Positions 15,308 through 22,508 of a stretch of 23,271 nucleotides of DNA are shown here, one piece after another. The notes beneath the pieces are model-generated. The model did no database searches. It was not told where the DNA came from and was given only the letters and a program-made list of their open reading frames with translations. The stretch lies in the NCBI GenBank assembly GCA_937967665.1, contig CALBSZ010000317.1, forward strand, positions 1 through 23,271. The letters are read 5' to 3'. This DNA comes from an uncultured Planctomycetaceae bacterium. Lineage in GTDB: Bacteria; Planctomycetota; Planctomycetia; Pirellulales; Pirellulaceae. Made by a program: the position numbers and the translations under genes. The number at the start of each line of letters is the position of its first letter. The first letter of the stretch is position 1.

Positions 15308-15748
15308 ATGTCACAGATCTCGCCGACCGATTTAGCATCGGCCTTTCAAACACCGGAAACCGCCACGGGCGGGGACTTGCGGGACTTGGACCTTAATTCG
15401 TTCCTGCAGCTCATGATCACCGAACTGCAGAACCAGGATCCGCTGGATCCCATGGAGAACAGCGAGATCCTGCAGCAGATGAGTCAAATCCGCGAAATCA
15501 GCGCGACGGACAAGCTGACCGACACCCTGGACGCGGTGCTCACTGGACAGGACTTGTCGACCGCCAGCGGCTTGATCGGAAAACAGATCAAGGCACTGTC
15601 GGACGATTCGCAGGAGGTGAGCGGCGTTGTCGAGCGTGTATCGCTGTCGGCCAGCGACGAAGAAGGGGGGGGACGTCAATTGAAGATTCACGTCGGCGCC
15701 CACGAAGTCAGTCTGAAGAATATTCGCGAGATTGTAAAGGAAGCATAG
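15308..15748 (+). CDS. flgD: Flagellar hook-capping protein FlgD (short form)
   Basis: A cap protein that guides polymerisation of FlgE into the hook, 146 aa. The N-terminal region (about residues 28-62) has the diagnostic sequence FLQLMITELQNQDPLDPMEN followed by EILQQMSQI. The rest (about 80-146) fits the small tudor-like FlgD domain. The Ig/FnIII-like domain present in the ~230-aa enterobacterial protein is absent, which occurs in other short FlgDs such as that of Bacillus. Shine-Dalgarno AAGGAG (15295-15300) lies 7 nt before the ATG. Confidence 0.94.
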   Translation: MSQISPTDLASAFQTPETATGGDLRDLDLNSFLQLMITELQNQDPLDPMENSEILQQMSQIREISATDKLTDTLDAVLTGQDLSTASGLIGKQIKALSDDSQEVSGVVERVSLSASDEEGGGRQLKIHVGAHEVSLKNIREIVKEA

Positions 15749-15750
15749 TT

Positions 15751-15771
15751 GTCCGGCGCCGTTCACCGGAC
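15751..15771 (+). promoter_or_regulatory. Stem-loop after flgD, before flgE
   Basis: GTCCGG (15751-15756) and CCGGAC (15766-15771) pair perfectly around a 9-nt loop, 2 nt after the flgD stop. There is no T-run. It may stabilise the upstream 3' end or partly attenuate, but its importance is unknown. Confidence 0.3.
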
Positions 15772-15828
15772 GAACGGCAACCGGCTGGGGGGAAATGAAG
15801 CGAACAAACTCCACGGAGGGTTAAGCAT

Positions 15829-18285
15829 ATGGGTCTTGCATCAGCACTTTCAACGGCACTCACCGGTCTCACGGCCGCCGAAACACAAATCGACACGGTC
15901 GGCAACAACCTGGCCAATTCGCAGACGGTCGGATTCAAGTCGTCCGAAACGGTCTTCGCAACACAGTTCCTGCAGACTTTGGGGCTGGGATCGGAGCCTA
16001 CTGAATCCAGCGGCGGTACCAATCCACGCCAGACCGGTTTGGGCGTGCAGGTGGCCGAAATCACTCCAGACTTCAGCCAGGGCACCATTGAAATCAGCGC
16101 AAGTCCCTCGGATTTGGCAATTCAAGGAGATGGATTCTTCATTGTGGAATCCTCCACGGGCGAGCAGCTCTATACGCGCAACGGTATCTTCAAGACGAAT
16201 GCGCAGAACGAACTTGTAACGGTAACCGGACAGCGTCTCTTGGGCTTTGGCGTTGACGATTCGTTTCAATTGCAGGAAACGGAATTGGTACCGCTCGAGA
16301 TACCGCTGGGCTCGGCCTCCTCGGCTAAAGCCACAACCCAGGTGGTCCTACAAGGGACGTTGACACCGACGGGTGATCTGGCGGATACGGCGGAAGTGTT
16401 GGAAAGCGCCGTGCTGGGCGACGGGATCGTTCCCCAGCCGGACGTTTCGGACGTGATCTTCAATCCGTCGCCTGAGCCGGACGAGTCCCTGGTGGCGGTG
16501 AATCACGTGGACGGCGGCGGTTCGCATGCCGAAGGTTCCGTCTTTCGCTACAAGTTTACCTTCGTCGACGACACAACCGGCACGGAAAGTATCGCCTCGG
16601 AAGAAATCGTCGTCACGGTGCCGCCCGGAAATACCGCCCCGGACAACGCCATTCAATTGCTCTCCCTTCCAGACGCGGCCGGCGAGTACTCGCAGGTCAA
16701 CATCTATCGCACGACCAATGGCGGCAGCGACTTCTTTTTGCTCGACAGCGCCGTGCCGGGTGGAAACTATACCGACGACAACAGCGTGGCGCTCTCGGCC
16801 ACGGCATTGGACGAGACGTCCTTGACCGGAAACTACACCTACAAGATCACGTTCTTTAAGAATGGGTCCGAGGAGTCACGACCGTCCATGACGCTGCCGG
16901 CGCAGAATGTCACCAACGGCCGCTTGCATCTGCGCGACTTGCCTACGCCCCCCGTACCCGTTGGCAGCGAGTTTCCGGCCTACGACGAAATTCGCATCTA
17001 TCGCAACCTTTCCACCGATCCGAGTACGTTCTATCTGGTTGATAGCGTCAACCCGGGAGATGATTATACGGACAGCAAGACCGACGCGCAGATCTCCGAC
17101 TTGACGAATCCGTTGAATCAGGTCCTGGACGAAGACGGTCCCAAGATCTCGTCCAATACGCTGCTCACGAATGTATTGCGGCGAGACGAAGACGTTTATG
17201 AGAACATCTTTGCCGAAGGAACGTTGAGTTTCACTGGCCGGAAGGGAGGCCGCTCGCTGACCGAGAAGACGTTTACCGTCACCGATACGACGACCGTGCA
17301 GCAGTTTATTGATTTTGTCGAAGACGCGTTGGGCATACGCGTTTCTTCGGACGATCCCCAAAACCCGGTCCCCTCGTCGATCAACAACCTGCTCGGCGCG
17401 ACGACTCCCACGTTGTCATCGGGAATCTCAATCCAAGGCGGCAAGATTCGCATCGTCAGCAACAATGGAGAAGACAATGCCATTTCCTTGGGTCTGTCAG
17501 CCTTCCAGATCGACACGGAAGACGGGAACCTCGAAACGCCGAGTATTGGATTCGGGTCGGTGCAGGATGCCCGAGGCCGCAGCGCGGTGTCCGACTTTAT
17601 CATGTACGATTCGCTCGGTATTCCGCTCAACGTCCGCATCACGGCCGTGCTGGAGTCGCGGACGGGTACGACGTCCACGTACCGCTGGTTTGCGGATTCG
17701 GCCGACAACGATCCGCTGGTCGGCGAGGAGATCGGCGTGGGCACGGGCTTGATTACGTTTGACGGCGAAGGGAATTTTGTCTCCTCGTCAAACGACACGC
17801 TCACCATTGAACGCCGTAACGTCCCTTCCGCATCGCCGTTGGATGTGGAAATTGATTTCAGTCAAATTTCGGGCCTGCAGGCGGGAAACAGTTCTCTGAA
17901 TGCGTCGTACCAGGACGGTTCGGCGCCGGGAACGTTGAACAACTTTTCCATTTCCGAAGACGGTAACGTGCGGGGTGTGTTTACCAACGGCGTGACCCGC
18001 GATCTCGGCAAAATCCAACTGGCTCGGTTTTCCAATCCAACCGGCTTGGAGCAGCGCGGCCTGAACATGTATGTGACCGGCGCGAATTCGGGTTTGCCGG
18101 TGGTATCCGATGCGGGCAGCAACGGCCTGGGCACGATCATCTCGGGAGCTGTAGAGTTGTCGAACACCGATATCGGCAAGAACCTGATCGACCTGGTCCT
18201 CGCGACAACGCACTACCGTGGTAATTCGCGAGTCATCACGGCAGCACAGCAGTTACTGGATGAGTTATTGAACCTGAGACGATAG
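15829..18285 (+). CDS. flgE: Flagellar hook protein FlgE with large internal insertion
   Basis: Builds the hook, the universal joint, after export. At 818 aa it is about twice the enterobacterial length. The N-terminus has the rod/hook motif (ALTGLTAAETQIDTVGNNLA, then NSQTVGFK, about 11-37) and the FlgE/F/G body (DLAIQGDGFFIV, residues 95-106). The C-terminus carries the matching helix (AVELSNTDIGKNLIDLVLAT, 774-793). Residues about 240-326 and 337-424 form two similar units, each with a YKxTF strand, an IYR strand, an F/Y-L-DS turn and a YTD end, resembling FnIII/Ig-type beta modules. A further domain (about 460-560, TFTVTDTTTVQQFIDFVEDA) follows. Strong GGAGGG (15815-15820) precedes the ATG. 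The inserted units are probably exposed on the hook surface. Confidence 0.94.
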   Translation: MGLASALSTALTGLTAAETQIDTVGNNLANSQTVGFKSSETVFATQFLQTLGLGSEPTESSGGTNPRQTGLGVQVAEITPDFSQGTIEISASPSDLAIQGDGFFIVESSTGEQLYTRNGIFKTNAQNELVTVTGQRLLGFGVDDSFQLQETELVPLEIPLGSASSAKATTQVVLQGTLTPTGDLADTAEVLESAVLGDGIVPQPDVSDVIFNPSPEPDESLVAVNHVDGGGSHAEGSVFRYKFTFVDDTTGTESIASEEIVVTVPPGNTAPDNAIQLLSLPDAAGEYSQVNIYRTTNGGSDFFLLDSAVPGGNYTDDNSVALSATALDETSLTGNYTYKITFFKNGSEESRPSMTLPAQNVTNGRLHLRDLPTPPVPVGSEFPAYDEIRIYRNLSTDPSTFYLVDSVNPGDDYTDSKTDAQISDLTNPLNQVLDEDGPKISSNTLLTNVLRRDEDVYENIFAEGTLSFTGRKGGRSLTEKTFTVTDTTTVQQFIDFVEDALGIRVSSDDPQNPVPSSINNLLGATTPTLSSGISIQGGKIRIVSNNGEDNAISLGLSAFQIDTEDGNLETPSIGFGSVQDARGRSAVSDFIMYDSLGIPLNVRITAVLESRTGTTSTYRWFADSADNDPLVGEEIGVGTGLITFDGEGNFVSSSNDTLTIERRNVPSASPLDVEIDFSQISGLQAGNSSLNASYQDGSAPGTLNNFSISEDGNVRGVFTNGVTRDLGKIQLARFSNPTGLEQRGLNMYVTGANSGLPVVSDAGSNGLGTIISGAVELSNTDIGKNLIDLVLATTHYRGNSRVITAAQQLLDELLNLRR

Positions 18286-18441
18286 CCACCGGAGCCGTCC
18301 AACGCGCGCAACCGGCAAAAGCGGAAACAGCCGACTACGCGTCGCAACGGGAATCGTGGCGGGACCCGAGTGAATCGGAACCGCAGGGAGTGAAAGGGAT
18401 CGTTCACCAAACTACAACCTATGTTTTGTTGGAGCCTTAAT

Positions 18442-18457
18442 GCGCGGATCCCCGCGC
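18442..18457 (+). promoter_or_regulatory. GC-rich stem-loop upstream of flbD
   Basis: GCGCGG (18442-18447) and CCGCGC (18452-18457) pair around a 4-nt loop in the 197-bp gap between flgE and flbD. The gap is the natural place for a break between the hook genes and the motor genes. No T-run follows and no clear promoter was found after it. Confidence 0.35.
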
Positions 18458-18482
18458 GCTGGTTCCCACGGTAACCATTGTA

Positions 18483-18698
18483 ATGATCAAGTTAACCCGT
18501 TTGGGAGGGGAAGCGTTCATTTTGAATGCTGAATTGATTCGGTACGTCGAAGTGCGACCGGACACGTTTGTCACCTTGACCACCGGCGAGCGGATTGTGG
18601 TCCAGGAATCGATGGACGAAGTCATGCGGCGAGCGGTCGAGTACCAGCAATCGAAATACCTCTTACCGCGGCCCTTGCCGGTGAAAACGCCAAGCTAA
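18483..18698 (+). CDS. flbD: FlbD/SwrD-family flagellar protein
   Basis: A small (71 aa) cytoplasmic protein of the FlbD family (SwrD in Bacillus subtilis, where it raises flagellar torque, possibly through the stators). The family pattern is clear: an N-terminal MIKLTRLGGEAFILNAELIR, then VEVRPDTFVTLTTGERIVV and ESMDEVMRRAVEY. It is not the FlbD transcription factor of Caulobacter, which shares only the name. No Shine-Dalgarno is obvious before the ATG. motA begins 2 nt after its stop, implying coupling; this flbD-motA-motB order is common and supports a stator-related role. Confidence 0.92.
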   Translation: MIKLTRLGGEAFILNAELIRYVEVRPDTFVTLTTGERIVVQESMDEVMRRAVEYQQSKYLLPRPLPVKTPS

Positions 18699-18700
18699 CC

Positions 18701-19471
18701 ATGGACATCGCCTCGCTTATTGGATTCTTGTTGGCAGTCGGCCTGATTCTGGGTTCGATCATGATGGGCAATGCGCCCCTGACGGCGTTCATTGACATTC
18801 CCTCGCTGCTGGTCGTCATTGGCGGCGCCATCGCGGCCGCAATGATCGCCTTCCCGCTGAAAGCCTTCCTGACAACGCCGTTGCTTTTAAAGAAGGTATT
18901 CCTCAACAAGAACAGCGATCTTCGCGAACTGATCACGCAACTCGTCAGCCTGGCGGAAACGGCTCGCCGCGATGGACTGCTGGCGCTGGAAAGTCGACTC
19001 GAGGAAATCGACAGCAGCTTCATTAAATTGGGCATCCAGATGGCCGTCGACGGGACGCGCCCGGAAGTAATCGAAGATATCACGCTGACCGCGATCGATT
19101 CGATTTCCACGCGGCACCGCGACGGCAAATCGGTACTCGACCAGATGGGCCGATTCGCTCCCGCCTACGGCATGATCGGTACGCTGATGGGACTGATTAT
19201 GATGCTCAGCGACATGTCGGATCCGTCCGGCATCGGCGCGGGCATGGCCGTCGCCCTGATCACCACGTTGTATGGCGCGATCGCGGCCAACGTGGTGTTC
19301 AGCCCCTTTGCCGAGAAGCTGGGGTTTCTCAACAAACAGGAATTACTTTCGCTGGAAATCGTCGTCCGCGGCATCATGGCGATTCAATCGGGCGAGAATC
19401 CGCGTGTCATCGAACAAAAACTAAACACGTTCCTGCCGCCGAAACAACGGCCGCAGGAAGAAGCAGCGTAG
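18701..19471 (+). CDS. motA: Flagellar motor stator protein MotA
   Basis: Forms the ion channel and torque-generating cytoplasmic loop with MotB. Its 256 aa hold four membrane segments (about 3-22, 33-52, 151-171 and 181-203) and a large loop between TM2 and TM3. Functional residues of Escherichia coli MotA appear to be conserved: R90 and E97 in ARRDGLLALE, and prolines P154 (RFAPAYGMIGT) and P202 (VFSPFAEKL). The short form resembles the Bacillus and PomA type. The ATG lies 2 nt after the flbD stop. Whether it couples to protons or sodium cannot be told safely from the sequence. Confidence 0.96.
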   Translation: MDIASLIGFLLAVGLILGSIMMGNAPLTAFIDIPSLLVVIGGAIAAAMIAFPLKAFLTTPLLLKKVFLNKNSDLRELITQLVSLAETARRDGLLALESRLEEIDSSFIKLGIQMAVDGTRPEVIEDITLTAIDSISTRHRDGKSVLDQMGRFAPAYGMIGTLMGLIMMLSDMSDPSGIGAGMAVALITTLYGAIAANVVFSPFAEKLGFLNKQELLSLEIVVRGIMAIQSGENPRVIEQKLNTFLPPKQRPQEEAA

Positions 19472-19543
19472 GCGCGACCAACAGCTCAGCTTTCGGGTTG
19501 CCGGGCGTGCGAGCGCCTGGAACCGGCCGGAGTCTTGCGACTT

Positions 19544-19580
19544 CGGAAAACGAGTTCGTGCCGAGCGACGGAAAACGAGT
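19544..19580 (+). repeat. Pair of 12-bp direct repeats upstream of motB
   Basis: CGGAAAACGAGT occurs at 19544-19555 and again at 19569-19580, 25 bp apart start to start, just before the motB ATG (19586). The GAG of the second copy may act as a weak ribosome site. It could be a protein or RNA binding site or a chance small duplication. Confidence 0.5.
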
Positions 19581-19585
19581 AGACC

Positions 19586-20356
19586 ATGGCTGAAATCGAA
19601 GAAAGTTCAGGCGGCGATATCCCGGAATGGGTGGTCACCTTTGGAGATATGATGTCGCTGCTGCTGACCTTCTTCATCATGCTGGTTTCGATGAGTGAAA
19701 TCAAAGAAGAAGAACGGTATCAGGCGCTGGTGGAATCGATGCGCCAACAATTCGGGCACGACATGGCGTCGATCAGCGCCACGCCGGGAAAGTACAAGCC
19801 GCGGAATTCCAGCATCTCGAAACTGGCCACGCAGGGACGGGCGAAGCGGTTGGACGTCATGCGCGGCGGCGACAAGGTCGAAGCGCCGGTCGGAGACAAC
19901 TCGCGCGTGCGGATCGTACGTCCCGGAATCAAGACGGCGGTGGGAACGGTGATTTATTTCGAAGACAACAGCGCGGAACTGACCGACGAACACAAAGCCG
20001 ATCTTGCCAGGGAGGCGGTCGTGCTGAGCGGCAAGCCCCAGAAGATCGAAGTCCGTGGACATACGTCGCTGCGGCCCCCGGGACCGAAGAGCGAGTACGG
20101 GGACAACTGGGATTTGTCCTACGACCGCTGCCGCAATACGATGCGCTACCTGGTCGACGAATTGGGAATTGATGGCAAGCGAATACGCATGTCCGTGGCC
20201 GGAGCGAACGAACCCGTCCACATCGGTGCCGATCCCGGCAAACTGAAATTGAATCCGCGCGTCGAGGTCTTCGTGCTGGACGAGGTGGTGAGTGATCTCA
20301 CGGGCACCGCCGAGGAACTAGAAAAACGTTTTGTCGATGACGACGAAACACCCTGA
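19586..20356 (+). CDS. motB: Flagellar motor stator protein MotB
   Basis: The peptidoglycan-anchored stator subunit, 256 aa. Its single transmembrane helix (about 16-36) contains the essential ion-binding aspartate D21 in TFGDMMSLLLTFFIMLVSMS. A plug/linker region (about 40-120) follows, and then an OmpA/MotB-type peptidoglycan-binding domain (about 125-235) with VRGHTSLRPP, WDLSYDRCRNTMRYLVDELG and the conserved arginine in NPRVEVFV. It is separated from motA by 114 nt holding the 12-bp repeats, more than in most motAB pairs, so it may be translated independently. The C-terminal 20 residues are acidic. Confidence 0.95.
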   Translation: MAEIEESSGGDIPEWVVTFGDMMSLLLTFFIMLVSMSEIKEEERYQALVESMRQQFGHDMASISATPGKYKPRNSSISKLATQGRAKRLDVMRGGDKVEAPVGDNSRVRIVRPGIKTAVGTVIYFEDNSAELTDEHKADLAREAVVLSGKPQKIEVRGHTSLRPPGPKSEYGDNWDLSYDRCRNTMRYLVDELGIDGKRIRMSVAGANEPVHIGADPGKLKLNPRVEVFVLDEVVSDLTGTAEELEKRFVDDDETP

Positions 20357-20433
20357 ATCGGAGGGTCTTGGAAGACCCGCTATGGATCTTGCAACGGACT
20401 GCCGGTCACTACAACGAAGAAAACGGTTTTGAC

Positions 20434-20991
20434 ATGGCTAAAAACGAAACCACGACAGAAGCAGCACCCCAGAAACCCAAAGGGTCGCTGGTCAAGAAGC
20501 TCATGGTCCTGGCCGTGGTGGGCTTGATCATCATGCTGGAATGCGTCGTCACCTACTTTGTCCTCCCCTCGCGCAATGAAGTCGCCGCGCACTACGAAGA
20601 AGCCGCTGCAGTCGAGGACGAAGCGACGCCCGACGAACAGGAGAATGAAGACCAGCCGAAAGACGAAAAAGAATCGGCCGAAATTGACCTGGGCAACTAC
20701 AGCATCACCGCCCATGAACCGACGGCCAACGTGACTTTGCGGATCGAATTCCACTTGTACGGGACCGTGGACAAGAAGGATGTCGAAACCTTCACGCCGC
20801 TCTATACGCGAAACGAACACCGCTTTCGCGATCGCGTGATTTTTGAAATCCGCAGTGCCGAACTGACAGATTTGACCGATCCCAGTTTGGGCTTGATCAA
20901 AAGGCGGATTTTAGAGAAAAGTAACGACCTTTTCGGGAAACAGGTCATCAAATCCATCGTCTTCAGCGATTTTTCCTTTGTAGAACAGTAA
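20434..20991 (+). CDS. fliL: Flagellar basal-body-associated protein FliL
   Basis: A 185-aa inner-membrane protein that rings the stator and supports it under load. A short Lys-rich cytoplasmic head is followed by one transmembrane segment (about 22-44, KLMVLAVVGLIIMLECVVTY), an acidic linker (DEATPDEQENEDQPKDEKES), and the periplasmic SPFH-like domain (about 80-185) ending in the FliL-typical VIKSIVFSDFSFVEQ. The ATG at 20434 is preferred; an upstream in-frame TTG (20368) would add 22 unlikely residues. Position after motAB fits its stator role. Confidence 0.9.
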   Translation: MAKNETTTEAAPQKPKGSLVKKLMVLAVVGLIIMLECVVTYFVLPSRNEVAAHYEEAAAVEDEATPDEQENEDQPKDEKESAEIDLGNYSITAHEPTANVTLRIEFHLYGTVDKKDVETFTPLYTRNEHRFRDRVIFEIRSAELTDLTDPSLGLIKRRILEKSNDLFGKQVIKSIVFSDFSFVEQ

Positions 20992-20997
20992 ATACGG

Positions 20998-21027
20998 CGA
21001 TCCGCCGAGCCGGGTGCTCGCGGATCG
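20998..21027 (+). promoter_or_regulatory. Strong stem-loop between fliL and fliN
   Basis: A 12-bp stem interrupted by one bulged C: CGATCCG (20998-21004) pairs with CGGATCG (21021-21027), and CGAGC (21006-21010) with GCTCG (21016-21020), around a CGGGT loop. It fills half the 63-nt gap and lacks a T-run. It may regulate fliN expression or stabilise the fliL 3' end. Confidence 0.5.
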
Positions 21028-21054
21028 GCAACACGTCCATCCGAACGGATTCTC

Positions 21055-21630
21055 ATGGCGGACGACCAATTTAGCCCCGACGAAATCGAAGACTTGCTGA
21101 ATCAAGCTCGCAGCGAGGACTCGGACGAGTCCGATTTGTCGCCGCCTGCTAGCGATGCCGGCGCGACGGCACCGCGCGCGGCGACTCCCCAGACGGCAGC
21201 GAAGTCGTCGACCGGCAAATCACCGCAGGCAGCGGGACGTTCCGCCGACGATATCCAGTTGCTGTTAAATCAGGCCGAACAGGCGATCAAGTCGGTTGAG
21301 AATCCGGTCAGTTCGCCCACCAGCGGACTCCGGCCCTTCCAACTGCAGGACTTTGCGGGAACACCAGCATCCACCGAAAAAGCCACGCTGGAACTGATCC
21401 AAGACGTTGATCTCGACCTACGCATTGAACTGGGCCGCACGCAGATGTACCTCGAAGACGTGCTTAAACTGCGACGCGGCAGCGTCGTGCCCTTGGACAA
21501 GCTGGCCGGAGACCCCGTCGATGTGTACGTCAACGGCCGCTTGATCGCCCGCGGCGAAATCCTGGTCATGAACGACAATTTTTGCGTCCGCATCGCCGAG
21601 TTGATTGCCGGTGACGAACGCGGTGCCTAG
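21055..21630 (+). CDS. fliN: Flagellar motor switch protein FliN with FliM-like N-terminal motifs
   Basis: A C-ring component of 191 aa. The C-terminal SpoA/FliN domain (about 112-188) is clear: DLDLRIELGRTQMYLEDVLK, LRRGSVVPLDKLAGDPVDVY, GRLIARGEILVMNDNFCVRI. The N-terminal ~110 residues are an extension not found in short FliN. They contain two copies of one short pattern, SPDEIEDLLNQA (7-18) and SADDIQLLLNQA (63-74), joined by a Pro/Ala/Ser linker. The pattern resembles the EIDALL motif by which FliM and FliY bind phosphorylated CheY. No fliM lies between fliL and fliN, its usual place. FliY-like behaviour is therefore possible, but a CheC-type domain is absent, so fliN is the better name. 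Confidence 0.93.
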   Translation: MADDQFSPDEIEDLLNQARSEDSDESDLSPPASDAGATAPRAATPQTAAKSSTGKSPQAAGRSADDIQLLLNQAEQAIKSVENPVSSPTSGLRPFQLQDFAGTPASTEKATLELIQDVDLDLRIELGRTQMYLEDVLKLRRGSVVPLDKLAGDPVDVYVNGRLIARGEILVMNDNFCVRIAELIAGDERGA

Positions 21631-21779
21631 TTCCTCAACAAGCGATGTCTGAGGCTTGTGGAACACCATGGATGACTCCACAACGATTTAGCGAACGCAA
21701 CAAACCGGAGAAAGAATCTCCCACATCGTTCTTCGACAACGAAGCTCAAGAACTTTAACCAATCGCAGAAAACGCACGG

Positions 21780-22508
21780 ATGCGAAACACGATTGCTCTC
21801 TTGCTGTTCACGCTGGCCGCCGGCCCGCTGCCGCTTTGCCGCGCGGACGTTGTCGGCGGACTCGATCGCCTGCCCGTACCGATCGTGCCGCGGAACGAAA
21901 ACAGTCGCGAGCCCGAGTTGATGGAAACGTCGCAGCCGATCACGGCGCGGGGACAGAATGCGGACCAGAACGGCCCGCTGGAGCAATTGTCCAAGGAAGC
22001 TCCGATACCACTGGGCCGACCGTCACTTAAGAGTTCCAGGAACCCGCGGATCGCGGACAAGACGAAACCGACGGGAGCGATGACGACCGTGTTCGGCAGT
22101 TTGGCCGTGGTGCTGGCGTTGTTTTTCTTCGTCGTTTGGATTTCGCGCCGCGCCTCCCCCAATGGCTCCTCCCAGTTACCGTCCGAGGCGGTTGAGATGC
22201 TGGGGCGGACGCAATTGGGACCGCGGCAGTTCGTCCACCTCGTCCGTGTTGGCGGCAAGTTACTGCTGGTGTCCATCACGTCCAACGGCATGGAGACGCT
22301 CACCGAAATCGACGATGCGGCCGAAGTGGAGCGCATTCGGAGCATCTGCGAACAGAACAAGCCGGGAAGTGTTTCGGCGACCTTCCGCCAGGTGCTCGCC
22401 CAGTTTGGCAACGAACCTTCGCCGCGCGGGTTCCTGGGCGACGACGCCGACTCGCGACAACGGACAGCTCGTAACTTTTCCGCCACGGGGGACCACTATG
22501 CGAGCTAA
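21780..22508 (+). CDS. fliO: Flagellar biosynthesis protein FliO
   Basis: Assists assembly of the FliP ring of the export gate. The 242 aa start with a probable signal peptide (about 1-22, RNTIALLLFTLAAGPLPLCRA). A ~75-residue polar periplasmic stretch follows, then one transmembrane helix (about 101-122, VFGSLAVVLALFFFVVWISR), and the FliO cytoplasmic domain (VEMLGRTQLGPRQFVHLVRV, then GGKLLLVSITSNGMETLTEI). It is longer than enterobacterial FliO, but this layout is common elsewhere. The 3' end overlaps fliP by 11 nt, so the two are probably translationally coupled. A 149-nt gap without clear signals separates it from fliN. Confidence 0.88.
   Translation: MRNTIALLLFTLAAGPLPLCRADVVGGLDRLPVPIVPRNENSREPELMETSQPITARGQNADQNGPLEQLSKEAPIPLGRPSLKSSRNPRIADKTKPTGAMTTVFGSLAVVLALFFFVVWISRRASPNGSSQLPSEAVEMLGRTQLGPRQFVHLVRVGGKLLLVSITSNGMETLTEIDDAAEVERIRSICEQNKPGSVSATFRQVLAQFGNEPSPRGFLGDDADSRQRTARNFSATGDHYAS

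Noticed and set aside
15785..15805. GG-N10-GC spacing before flgE, considered as a second sigma54 promoter
   Set aside because: The GG comes from a G-run and the -12 part reads AAGC rather than TTGC, so the match is weak.
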